DNA of 64,000 nt from Mycolicibacterium vinylchloridicum. Its GTDB lineage: Bacteria; Actinomycetota; Actinomycetes; Mycobacteriales; Mycobacteriaceae. Shown here one piece after another: positions 43,901 through 51,395 of the stretch. Numbering within the stretch: position 1 is the stretch's first letter; each line of letters begins with the position of its first letter. The stretch is from assembly GCF_013404075.1 (NCBI RefSeq), contig NZ_JACBJQ010000012.1, positions 88,772 to 152,771 of the forward strand, given 5' to 3'. Under the pieces are notes generated by a model. That model worked only from the letters and a program-made list of their open reading frames with translations, ran no database searches and had not been told where the DNA came from. The position numbers were made by a program, and so were the translations under genes.

Positions 43901-45361
43901 ATGGGGTCCGTGCCGCCATCTCCAACGCCGACACCGTCGCCCGCGCCATCGGCACCCCTGCCGCAGCTGCCCGCGCCCGACTTGCACCAATACGCCCACG
44001 GGGTCTCCCTGCTGGGCGGCTGGTTGCCATTGACTCTCGAGATCGTTGCGGTAGTAGCACTGCTCGGGGCCATCGGCTGGCGCAGGACCCGGCGCTGGTG
44101 GCTGGTGTGGCTGCCGGTCTGCGTTGTGATCGGGGTGCTGGGCGCGTTCGCGGCGCGCACATACGTCAACGCCGAAGGCCTGGCGTCGGACCCGGCACCG
44201 TTCTATCTGTGGGTCTGGATCGGCGTTTTCAGCGGCGGGGTCGCGGTGGCAGTGCTGGGCTGGCGCGGGAACTCTTGGTGGCGACGGGGTGTCGCGGTGC
44301 TGGCGATTCCGTTGACGTTGGTGACGGCGCTGCTCGCGGTCAACAAGTGGGTGGGCTACTACCCCAGCGTGCAGACCGCGTGGGGTGCTCTGACCGCCGG
44401 TCCGCTGCCGAACCAGATCGATGCCGCCGACCTGCCCGGCCTGCGGAACACCGTGCAGACCACCGGCAAGCTGGTCGAGGTCGACATTCCCTCCGATGCA
44501 AGCGGATTCAACCACCGCAGCGAGTACGTCTATCTGCCGCCGGCCTGGTTCGCGGGGCCCACCCCGCCGCGGCTACCGGTCATAATGATGGTCGCGGGTG
44601 AATTCAACACGCCCGCGGACTGGATCCGCACGGGCGACGCGATGCCCATCATCGACGGGTACGCCCAAAGCCATGCCGGCCAGGCGCCGATCTTCGTGTT
44701 CGTCGACACCGGCGGCAGCTTCAACAACGACACCGAATGCGTCAACGGTCCGCGCGGCGACTCGGCCGACCACCTGACCAAGGACGTGCGGCCTTTCGTG
44801 GTCGACCATTTCGGCGCGTCCGACCAGGCGGCCAACTGGGCGGTGGTGGGCTGGTCGATGGGCGGAACCTGCGCCATCGACCTGACCGTCATGCATCCGG
44901 AGCTGTTCAGCACCTTCGAGGACATCGCCGGCGACCACGGCCCCACGGCCGGCACCAAAGACCAGACCATCAGCCGCCTCTACGGCGGCGACGCCGCGGC
45001 CTGGGACCAGTTCGACCCGCAGACTGTCATGCGCAAACACGGTCCGTATCAAGGGGTTGCGGGCTGGTTCGAGGACACCGTCACTCCGACCAACACCGCA
45101 TCGCCCTACGGCAAAGGCGGGCACCGGCCGCAGTCGGACGCACCCGCGGGCTTCGGCGGGCACGACGACGTCCGGGATTCCGACGAGGCCGGTGCGGCCG
45201 ACGATCTGTGCGCGACCGCGCAGAAGGTCGATATCAGCTGCTCGGTGCACCGCATCATCAGCTTCCACACCTGGCAGTTCGCGCAGCGGGCGTTCTCCGA
45301 TGCGCTGCCGTGGCTGGCCGCTCAGATCAAGACGCCCGGGGCGTCGGATTCGCCCGCCTGA
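43901..45361 (+). CDS. Membrane-anchored esterase (alpha/beta hydrolase, Esterase-D/antigen-85-like fold)
   Basis: 486 residues from ATG 43901; the upstream frame overlaps the Ldt gene. The N-terminal 150 residues contain four membrane helices. The catalytic part has HRSEYVYLPPAWF, an oxyanion stretch MMVAGEFNTP, nucleophile elbow VGWSMGGTC and a late His in HTWQFA. This is the fold of esterase D and mycolyltransferases, with the active side probably outside the cell. The gene end overlaps the convergent MFS gene by 35 bp. The substrate is unknown; a cell-wall ester is plausible. Confidence 0.75.
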   Translation: MGSVPPSPTPTPSPAPSAPLPQLPAPDLHQYAHGVSLLGGWLPLTLEIVAVVALLGAIGWRRTRRWWLVWLPVCVVIGVLGAFAARTYVNAEGLASDPAPFYLWVWIGVFSGGVAVAVLGWRGNSWWRRGVAVLAIPLTLVTALLAVNKWVGYYPSVQTAWGALTAGPLPNQIDAADLPGLRNTVQTTGKLVEVDIPSDASGFNHRSEYVYLPPAWFAGPTPPRLPVIMMVAGEFNTPADWIRTGDAMPIIDGYAQSHAGQAPIFVFVDTGGSFNNDTECVNGPRGDSADHLTKDVRPFVVDHFGASDQAANWAVVGWSMGGTCAIDLTVMHPELFSTFEDIAGDHGPTAGTKDQTISRLYGGDAAAWDQFDPQTVMRKHGPYQGVAGWFEDTVTPTNTASPYGKGGHRPQSDAPAGFGGHDDVRDSDEAGAADDLCATAQKVDISCSVHRIISFHTWQFAQRAFSDALPWLAAQIKTPGASDSPA

Positions 45362-46547
45362 GGCCTGCTGCACCGACCGCCGCGGCGGCCACACAGGCCA
45401 GCGCGACGATCGCGGCGAACCACGGGAACACCTGCGCCAGTGGCCAGCGGGTAGCGGCCCAGCCTGCGGCGATCGTGGGCAGCGCCATCGCGGTGTACGC
45501 CAGGAGGTAGAACGCCGACATCGTCTCGCCGCGCTTGTCGGCGGGCACCACGTCGGACAGGTGGCGCAGTGAGCCGCCGAAGCCGAGCCCGAACGTCGCG
45601 CCGAGCAGTGCGGCCGCCGCGAACACCAACGGCCAGCGGTGGGTGAGCAGAACGGGAATCGTCAACAGCAGTGCCGCGGCCATGCCGATGTCGCCGATCA
45701 CCGCCGAGCGTCGCGCCGGCACGCGGGTGGCCACCAGTTGGGCCATCGCCGCCGAGAACGCCGTGACCCCGACGACCCCGCCGCCGAACACCAGGTTGTG
45801 CACGTGGGTCTGCTGCGCGGCCAGCGACGGATACAGCGACAGCAACACACCCAGCACTGACCACGACGCCATCGCGCCGAGCGCTGCGAACCAGAAATCG
45901 TCCCGAATCTCCTGCGGCACAGCCGGTTTACTGATCCGGATCCGTCCGCCAGTGCGGCCGGAATGGGTTTCCCGCAGGGCCACCACGCCGACGCCGACGA
46001 CGGCGCACACCACCGCGACCACGGCGTACGGAGTGCGCAGCGGGTGCGCGACGTACTGGGCCAGCAGCGAAGAACCGACGATCGCGACGGTCATGCCGAT
46101 GTTGAAGCTGACACCGCTGAGCTGTCCGGAGCGCACGCCGTGGTGTGGCCTCAGGTCCAGAAGGGCTGCTGCGGCGGCCACCACGATCGAGCCGACGGCG
46201 GCGCCGTGGATGGTGCGGGCCAGCAGCAGCATCTCGATGCTGTCGGCGATCAGGAAGATACCCAGGCCGACGATCAACGCGATCAGCGCGCCGAGCAGGA
46301 CGGGTTTGCGCCCCACGACGTCGGAGATCCGGCCGGACACCAGGACCGCGGCCAGCGCCGCGAAGGCGTACACCGCGAAGACGACGGTGGTGGCCAGCGG
46401 CGTGAGATGCCAGTTGGCTTCGTAGATGCCGTAGAGCGGCGCGGGCAGCCCGGAGACTCCCAGCGCGACCCCACTGAGCACGAGCAGCAGTGGATAGGCC
46501 CAGCGTTGAGCGGCGACCTGGCTGGGCTGGCCCTCGAGGCACGCCAT
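45327..46547 (-). CDS. MFS transporter
   Basis: 406 residues from ATG 46547, with GGGAG upstream; the frame is open to 46604 as well. Twelve helices are predicted by hydrophobicity, with the MFS A-motif VSGRISDVVGRKPVLLGA between helices 2 and 3. The substrate is unknown; sugar or drug exporters share this layout. It overlaps the esterase gene at the 3-prime end. A 93-bp gap separates its start from the nitroreductase stop, where its promoter must lie. Confidence 0.82.
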   Translation of the reverse strand: MACLEGQPSQVAAQRWAYPLLLVLSGVALGVSGLPAPLYGIYEANWHLTPLATTVVFAVYAFAALAAVLVSGRISDVVGRKPVLLGALIALIVGLGIFLIADSIEMLLLARTIHGAAVGSIVVAAAAALLDLRPHHGVRSGQLSGVSFNIGMTVAIVGSSLLAQYVAHPLRTPYAVVAVVCAVVGVGVVALRETHSGRTGGRIRISKPAVPQEIRDDFWFAALGAMASWSVLGVLLSLYPSLAAQQTHVHNLVFGGGVVGVTAFSAAMAQLVATRVPARRSAVIGDIGMAAALLLTIPVLLTHRWPLVFAAAALLGATFGLGFGGSLRHLSDVVPADKRGETMSAFYLLAYTAMALPTIAAGWAATRWPLAQVFPWFAAIVALACVAAAAVGAAGLRRANPTPRAS

Positions 46548-46640
46548 GTGGGAACTCCCGGATTGTGTGACAGCTATCGAACTCGTCCGAGAGGACACAA
46601 CCATGGGTGAACCGGCAGCATTCCTGCCGAGTCGCGGCCC

Positions 46641-47156
46641 CTACCAGCTGCCCCGGTGCACGACCTCGTCGAATGGGCGCCGGCTCGGTTGACGAATCGG
46701 CGCGAGCGGCCGGTCGGCGGGATAGCCGAGCCCGAGCAGGTAGGCGACCAGGTGGTCGCCGGGCACACCGAGGATCGCGCGCGCCTTGTCCTGATCGCCG
46801 ATGGCCGAATGGCCGGTGCCGATGCCCAGTTCGGTGGCCGCGATCGCCATCGCCATCGTCGCCTGTCCCAGGTCGTACTGGTCCATGAGCTTGCTGCGCT
46901 CGTCGGGTGGCTCGGGAATCACAAGGGCGATCGCCGCTTGCGCTCCGGCGATATGGCCCGCCCCCATCCACACCGTGGAAAGCTCTTGCAGCACTTCGTG
47001 ATCAGTGACGATCACGAAATCCCAGTGCTGGTTGTTGCGGGCCGACGGGCTGCGCCAGCCGGCCTCGAGAACCCTATCGATATCGGCCTCGGGGATCGGC
47101 GTGGTGGTGTAGCTGCGCACATTGCGCCGCGCCCGGATGGCATCCCAGGCATCCAC
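46641..47156 (-). CDS. Nitroreductase family protein
   Basis: 171 residues. FMN-binding motifs: RRNVRSYTTTPIPEADI at the N-terminus, SPSARNNQHWDFVIVTD, and a late GYPADRPLAP. It is short for the family but complete. It reduces unknown nitro or quinone compounds with NAD(P)H. GTG 47156 begins 5 nt after the zmp1 stop, so it is cotranscribed with the metalloprotease gene. Confidence 0.84.
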   Translation of the reverse strand: MDAWDAIRARRNVRSYTTTPIPEADIDRVLEAGWRSPSARNNQHWDFVIVTDHEVLQELSTVWMGAGHIAGAQAAIALVIPEPPDERSKLMDQYDLGQATMAMAIAATELGIGTGHSAIGDQDKARAILGVPGDHLVAYLLGLGYPADRPLAPIRQPSRRPFDEVVHRGSW

Positions 47157-47161
47157 GATCG

Positions 47162-49138
47162 TCAGCTCCAGATCCGGACGCGCCGATCGGGTTCCAGGTA
47201 CAGCTCGTCGTCGGCGCCGACGTCGAACGCATCGTAGAAGGCGTCCATGTTGCGGATGACGCCGTTGCAGCGGAACTCCGGCGGTGAGTGCGGGTCGGTC
47301 GCCAGTCGCCGAATGGCTTCGGCTTCACGCGATTTCGTGCGCCACACCTGGGCCCATCCGAAGAACACCCGCTGCCGGCCGGTCAGCCCGTCGATCACCG
47401 GAGCTTCCTTGCCGTCCAGCGACAGCTCGTAGGCCAGCAGTGCGATGGACAACCCGCCGAGGTCGCCGATGTTCTCCCCGACGGTGAACGCACCGTTGAC
47501 GTGATGGGACGGATCGAGCCCGCGTGGGACGAACGCCTCGTACTGCTCGATCAGCGCCTTGGTGCGCACGCCGAACTCGGCACGGTCCTCGTCGGTCCAC
47601 CAGTCGACGAGATTGCCGTCACCGTCGTATTTGGCGCCCTGGTCGTCGAATCCGTGGCCGATCTCGTGGCCGATCACCGCGCCGATCCCGCCGTAGTTCG
47701 CCGCGTCGTCGGCTTCGGCATCGAAGAACGGCGGCTGCAGGATCGCGGCGGGGAACACGATCTCGTTCATGCCGGGGTTGTAATAGGCGTTGACCGTCTG
47801 CGGGGTCATGAACCATTCGTCCCGATCGACCGGCCCGCCCAGCTTGGCCAGCTCCCGATCGTGGGCCACTTCGTTGCCACGAATGACATTGCCGTACAGA
47901 TCGTTTCGATCGATCACCAGCGTCGAATAGTCTCGCCACCTGGCGGGGTAGCCGATCTTGGCGGTGAACTTGTCCAGCTTGGCCAGTGCGCGCTTTCGGG
48001 TGGCCGGCGTCATCCACTCCAGGTCGTTGATGCTGACCCGGTAGGCCTCACGCAGGTTGTCGACGAGAACGTCCATGCGGGCCTTGGCATCCGGCGGGAA
48101 GTGCCGCTCGACGTACAGCCGCCCGACCGCGTCGCCCATCAGGCTCTCCACCAGCGACACCGCGCGCTTCCAGCGGTCACGGATCTGCTCGGTGCCCGAC
48201 AATGTGCGGCCGTAGAAGGCGAAATCTTCGGCGACCAGGGCGTCGGTCAGCACGGCCGCGCGACCGTGGATCAGCCGCCAGCGTGCCCAGTCCTGCCAGT
48301 CGGCGAAGTCGTGGCTCGACCACAGTTCGGCGAACGCGGTCAGGTAATCAGGCTGGCGCACAACCAGTTCGGACACCACGTCGGGCGTGGTGCCCTGTGC
48401 GACGATCCAGCTCGCCCAGTCGAAGCCGGGTGCTTCAGTCGAGAGATCGGTGAACGCGCGCAGGTTGTAGGTCAAGTCGGCGTCGCGACGCTTGACCACA
48501 TCCCAATGGGCGGCGGCCAGTTTGGCCTCCAGCGCGACGATCCGCGCGGCCCGTTCGGTGTGCTCGTCGGCCGTGCCACCCAACACCAGGGCGAACATCG
48601 CGGCGATGTGGGCGGGGTAGGCGGCCAGGATCGCGGCGTGCTGCTCGTCGCGGTAGTACGACTCGTCGGGCAGACCCAGCCCAGACTGCGTGGCGTGGAG
48701 CAGATAACGCGAGGAGTTCTTCGAGTCGGTGTCGATGTAGAGCCCGACGCCGCCGCCCACGCCCGTGCGCTGCAGCGCGCCGACCACCGCGGCCAGCGCA
48801 TCCGGGTCGGCCGCGGAGTCGACGACGGCCAGCTCGTCGAGCAGCGGCTGTACACCGCGACGCTCGACGGCGGCTTCGTCCAGGAAGCTGGCGTACAGGT
48901 CGCCGATGCGCTGCTCGTCCGTGCCTGCCTCCCCGGCGGCGCCAGTGATCAGCTCGCGAACCTGCTCCTCGGCCCGGTCGTACAAGGTGCGAAACGCACC
49001 GTCGGTGGCCCGGTCCCCGGGGATGGTGTATTCGGTCAGCCAGCGTCCGTTGACGTGGCCGAACAGGTCATCTTGCGGGCGAACCTCTCCCTCGACGTGG
49101 GAGAGGTCGATACCCGAGCGCAGTGCTTCTACCGTCAC
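47162..49138 (-). CDS. zmp1: Zinc metalloprotease Zmp1 (M13 neprilysin family, Rv0198c)
   Basis: 658 residues from GTG 49138; a longer frame to 49207 exists without support. M13 peptidase: HEIGH zinc site near residue 489 (VIGHEIGHGFDDQG), substrate-binding NAYYNPGMNEIVFPAAIL, and the third ligand Glu in ENIGDLGG near 554. It has no clear signal peptide, like the M. tuberculosis protein that is nevertheless secreted and affects phagosome maturation. It starts an operon with the nitroreductase gene and is divergent from omamA across 67 bp. Confidence 0.93.
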   Translation of the reverse strand: MTVEALRSGIDLSHVEGEVRPQDDLFGHVNGRWLTEYTIPGDRATDGAFRTLYDRAEEQVRELITGAAGEAGTDEQRIGDLYASFLDEAAVERRGVQPLLDELAVVDSAADPDALAAVVGALQRTGVGGGVGLYIDTDSKNSSRYLLHATQSGLGLPDESYYRDEQHAAILAAYPAHIAAMFALVLGGTADEHTERAARIVALEAKLAAAHWDVVKRRDADLTYNLRAFTDLSTEAPGFDWASWIVAQGTTPDVVSELVVRQPDYLTAFAELWSSHDFADWQDWARWRLIHGRAAVLTDALVAEDFAFYGRTLSGTEQIRDRWKRAVSLVESLMGDAVGRLYVERHFPPDAKARMDVLVDNLREAYRVSINDLEWMTPATRKRALAKLDKFTAKIGYPARWRDYSTLVIDRNDLYGNVIRGNEVAHDRELAKLGGPVDRDEWFMTPQTVNAYYNPGMNEIVFPAAILQPPFFDAEADDAANYGGIGAVIGHEIGHGFDDQGAKYDGDGNLVDWWTDEDRAEFGVRTKALIEQYEAFVPRGLDPSHHVNGAFTVGENIGDLGGLSIALLAYELSLDGKEAPVIDGLTGRQRVFFGWAQVWRTKSREAEAIRRLATDPHSPPEFRCNGVIRNMDAFYDAFDVGADDELYLEPDRRVRIWS

Positions 49139-49205
49139 CCAACCATCCTTACCAGAGGCCAGACCGCGGCGTCCGGCCCCAGGGCAGCCCGGTAGCCTGC
49201 CCTTC

Positions 49206-49802
49206 ATGCCTCAGGCCGACGAGGACCAGGACCAGCACGAGACGCCCACCCGGGTGTTCTCTGCCTACGGCATCGCCTCAGCGGCCCTCGGCCTGGTGTG
49301 TGTGGTCGCCGTCGTACTGGGCACGCTGATCTGGTCCGGACACCGCAATGCCACCGATGAGCGCGCGTATCAAACCCGAGTGATGAGCGCGGCTGCCGAC
49401 TGGACCGGTGTGCTGATCAATATGAACGTCGACAATGTCGATGCCAGCCTGCAGAAGCTGCACGACGGCACCGTCGGGCAACTCAACTCCGACTTCGAAG
49501 CCGCGATCACGCCCTACCGCGAGGTGGTCCGGACGCTGAAGGCGCGCACCACCGGGCAGATCGACTCGGTGTCGTTCGAATTGGTCCACCACGATCTCGA
49601 CGTGCCAGCGGGGCAGCGTTCGCAGCCGCCTGCCGCGCTGCCACCAGAACTGGCCCGGCGCACCGACACCGTCCTGGTCATCGCCACCTCGGTCAGCGAG
49701 AACGCCGGCGACAAGCCTGCCACCGTGCGCTGGAACCTGCGCCTGGGCGTCTCCGATGTGGACGGCAAGCTGATGATCTCGCGGCTGGAGTCGCTGCGAT
49801 GA
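49206..49802 (+). CDS. omamA: Orphaned Mce-associated membrane protein OmamA (Rv0199)
   Basis: 198 residues from ATG 49206, 7 nt after TAGCCT (49193-49198). Acidic head (MPQADEDQDQHETP), one transmembrane helix (about 20-42), extracytoplasmic Mam domain (NTF2-like). OmamA is known to stabilise Mce1 and Mce4 complexes although unlinked to an mce operon. It overlaps omamB by 4 bases. The topology is the same as mam1A, mam1C and mam1D about 30 kb upstream. Confidence 0.9.
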   Translation: MPQADEDQDQHETPTRVFSAYGIASAALGLVCVVAVVLGTLIWSGHRNATDERAYQTRVMSAAADWTGVLINMNVDNVDASLQKLHDGTVGQLNSDFEAAITPYREVVRTLKARTTGQIDSVSFELVHHDLDVPAGQRSQPPAALPPELARRTDTVLVIATSVSENAGDKPATVRWNLRLGVSDVDGKLMISRLESLR

Positions 49803-50488
49803 GGAACCTCGCCCGGGTGCTGGCCTTCGACGTCGCCGCACCGGTGGCCGCCGCGGCGGCCCTGCTCGGGATCGGGGTGGTACTCGGCTGGCCGCTGTGG
49901 TGGGTGTCGGCGTGCTCGATGCTGTGCCTGCTCATCGTCGAGGGCATCGTCGTCAATTTCGTTCTGTACCGGCGTGATTCGGTGACCGTCGGCACCGACG
50001 ACGACGGGCCCGGGCTGCGCCTGGCGGTGGTCGGACTGGCCACCGCGGCAGCGGTGGCCGCCGTCGTCGTGGGCTACACCGAATGGACGCTGCCGGATCA
50101 GGAATTCACCCGCGACTCAGCGGAAGTGGTGCGCATCGCCACCGCGGTCTCCGAGGCTACCGCCACCTTCACGCCGGCCGATCCCACGTCGTCGATCGAC
50201 AAGGCCGCGTCATTCATGGCGCCGGAGCGGGCGGGCGCCTTCAAAAGTGAATTCGGCAAGGCCACTTCGGATTTGGCAAAAAAGAACATCTCCGCGACGG
50301 CCCAGGCCATGTCGGCGGGCCTGGAAGCGCTCGGTCCCTCGGCGGCCAGCGTCGCGGTGGTGATGCGGGGGACCCAGAGCCAGCCCGGTCAGCAGCCGAG
50401 CACCGCCGTCCTGGCCCTGCGGGTGGGGCTGGCCAAACAGGACGATCGGTGGGTCGTCCTCGACATCTCGCCGATCAACGCCCGATGA
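49799..50488 (+). CDS. omamB: Orphaned Mce-associated membrane protein OmamB (Rv0200)
   Basis: 229 residues. The N-terminus has two close hydrophobic segments (about 10-30 and 35-55) and a third at about 78-100, followed by a Mam domain (AVSEATATFTPADPTSS). It begins in the last codon of omamA (ATGA). Function is inferred from the Rv0200 equivalent, an Mce-associated protein. It ends in a 14-bp overlap with the convergent CoA-binding protein gene. Confidence 0.88.
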   Translation: MRNLARVLAFDVAAPVAAAAALLGIGVVLGWPLWWVSACSMLCLLIVEGIVVNFVLYRRDSVTVGTDDDGPGLRLAVVGLATAAAVAAVVVGYTEWTLPDQEFTRDSAEVVRIATAVSEATATFTPADPTSSIDKAASFMAPERAGAFKSEFGKATSDLAKKNISATAQAMSAGLEALGPSAASVAVVMRGTQSQPGQQPSTAVLALRVGLAKQDDRWVVLDISPINAR

Positions 50489-50894
50489 GCCGGGCGTAGT
50501 CGACCTTCAGGCAGCGGTCCATCACAACGCGTAGACCGGCTGCCTTCGCCTGCTCGCCAACCTCGTCGTGCCACAAACCCTGTTGCAGCCACAGATATTT
50601 GGGCCGCGGATTCAGGGCGAGGGTTTCGGCGAGCACTGCGGGCAGGTCGTCGTAGCGGCGGAAGACGTCGACCATGTCCGGCACGACGGGCAGGTCAGCC
50701 AGTGACGGATAGACCGCTGTCCCGTCGATGTCGCTGATGTTCGGGTTCACCGGATAGAGCTGGAAATGGCTGTGCTCGGCCAGGTAGTGGTACACCTCGT
50801 TGCTGGGCCGGGCCGGATTATCCGACGCGCCCACCACTGCGACGGTGCGGGTATCACGCAGAATCTGTTGTAGCTCAGTCGAATCCTGGCCCAC
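50475..50894 (-). CDS. CoA-binding domain protein (YccU-like)
   Basis: 139 residues of Rossmann-type CoA-binding fold: TRTVAVVGASDNPARPSNEV and YPVNPNISDIDG match the single-domain CoA_binding family; KYLWLQQGLWHDE follows. Members bind CoA or acyl-CoA and often sit near lipid metabolism genes; no enzyme activity is assigned. GTG 50894 starts 6 nt after the Rv0201c-like stop, so it is the third gene of the mmpL11 operon. It overlaps omamB at the 3-prime end. Confidence 0.85.
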   Translation of the reverse strand: MGQDSTELQQILRDTRTVAVVGASDNPARPSNEVYHYLAEHSHFQLYPVNPNISDIDGTAVYPSLADLPVVPDMVDVFRRYDDLPAVLAETLALNPRPKYLWLQQGLWHDEVGEQAKAAGLRVVMDRCLKVDYARLIGR

Positions 50895-50900
50895 GGGCGG

Positions 50901-51395
50901 CTATTCTCCGCCGGACGCGCGCTGGGCGCGCATCTTGGCGAACCGGTCCGAGAGCCTGCGCATCCGGATCATCAGCGACGCGGGCGGGCTGACCTCCCCG
51001 TCGAGGTAGGCGGCCAGGTCCGCCTGGACCACGCCGATGCGGGAGGCGAACTCCTGCACCGCCAGACCGGACCGGTCGAGCAGCAGCCGTACGTGTCGGG
51101 CGGCCTCGGCGCGTTCGTTGGCTTCCAGGTGAGCGCGCGACCGGACCAGGACCTCGGACAGCGCCTTGGAGATGCCGTAGGGCTGCGAGTGCTCCAGCAC
51201 TTCCTCGACCTGGCGGGCGGTGCGGCCGTAGGGATCACGCTTGATGGCCACGACGATGCGCTGCCACACGGTGATGTCGCCGGTTTCCAGTGCGTCCCGG
51301 ATCGAGGCCGTCGGCCAGAATTCAACGGGGCGGCTGTCGGCGTAGGACTGCGTGGCCGGCGCGGGCATGGCATCGCGATCCGCAGCCACGGTCAC
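50901..51395 (-). CDS. Rv0201c-like protein with C-terminal helix-turn-helix
   Basis: 164 residues from GTG 51395, after GGAGGAGGCGAG; the open frame goes back to 51554 inside mmpL11. The C-terminal 60 residues look like an XRE-type helix-turn-helix (LLLDRSGLAVQEFASRIGVV, YLDGEVSPPASLMIRM), preceded by a helical region (VLVRSRAHLEANERAEAARH). It may be a regulator of the adjacent mmpL11 or heme genes. It overlaps the mmpL11 stop by 4 bases. Confidence 0.78.
   Translation of the reverse strand: MTVAADRDAMPAPATQSYADSRPVEFWPTASIRDALETGDITVWQRIVVAIKRDPYGRTARQVEEVLEHSQPYGISKALSEVLVRSRAHLEANERAEAARHVRLLLDRSGLAVQEFASRIGVVQADLAAYLDGEVSPPASLMIRMRRLSDRFAKMRAQRASGGE

Noticed and set aside
47288..49195. 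A 635-codon open frame opposite zmp1
   Set aside because: It is the complement of a clear M13 peptidase gene with all motifs on the other strand; composition-driven shadow.
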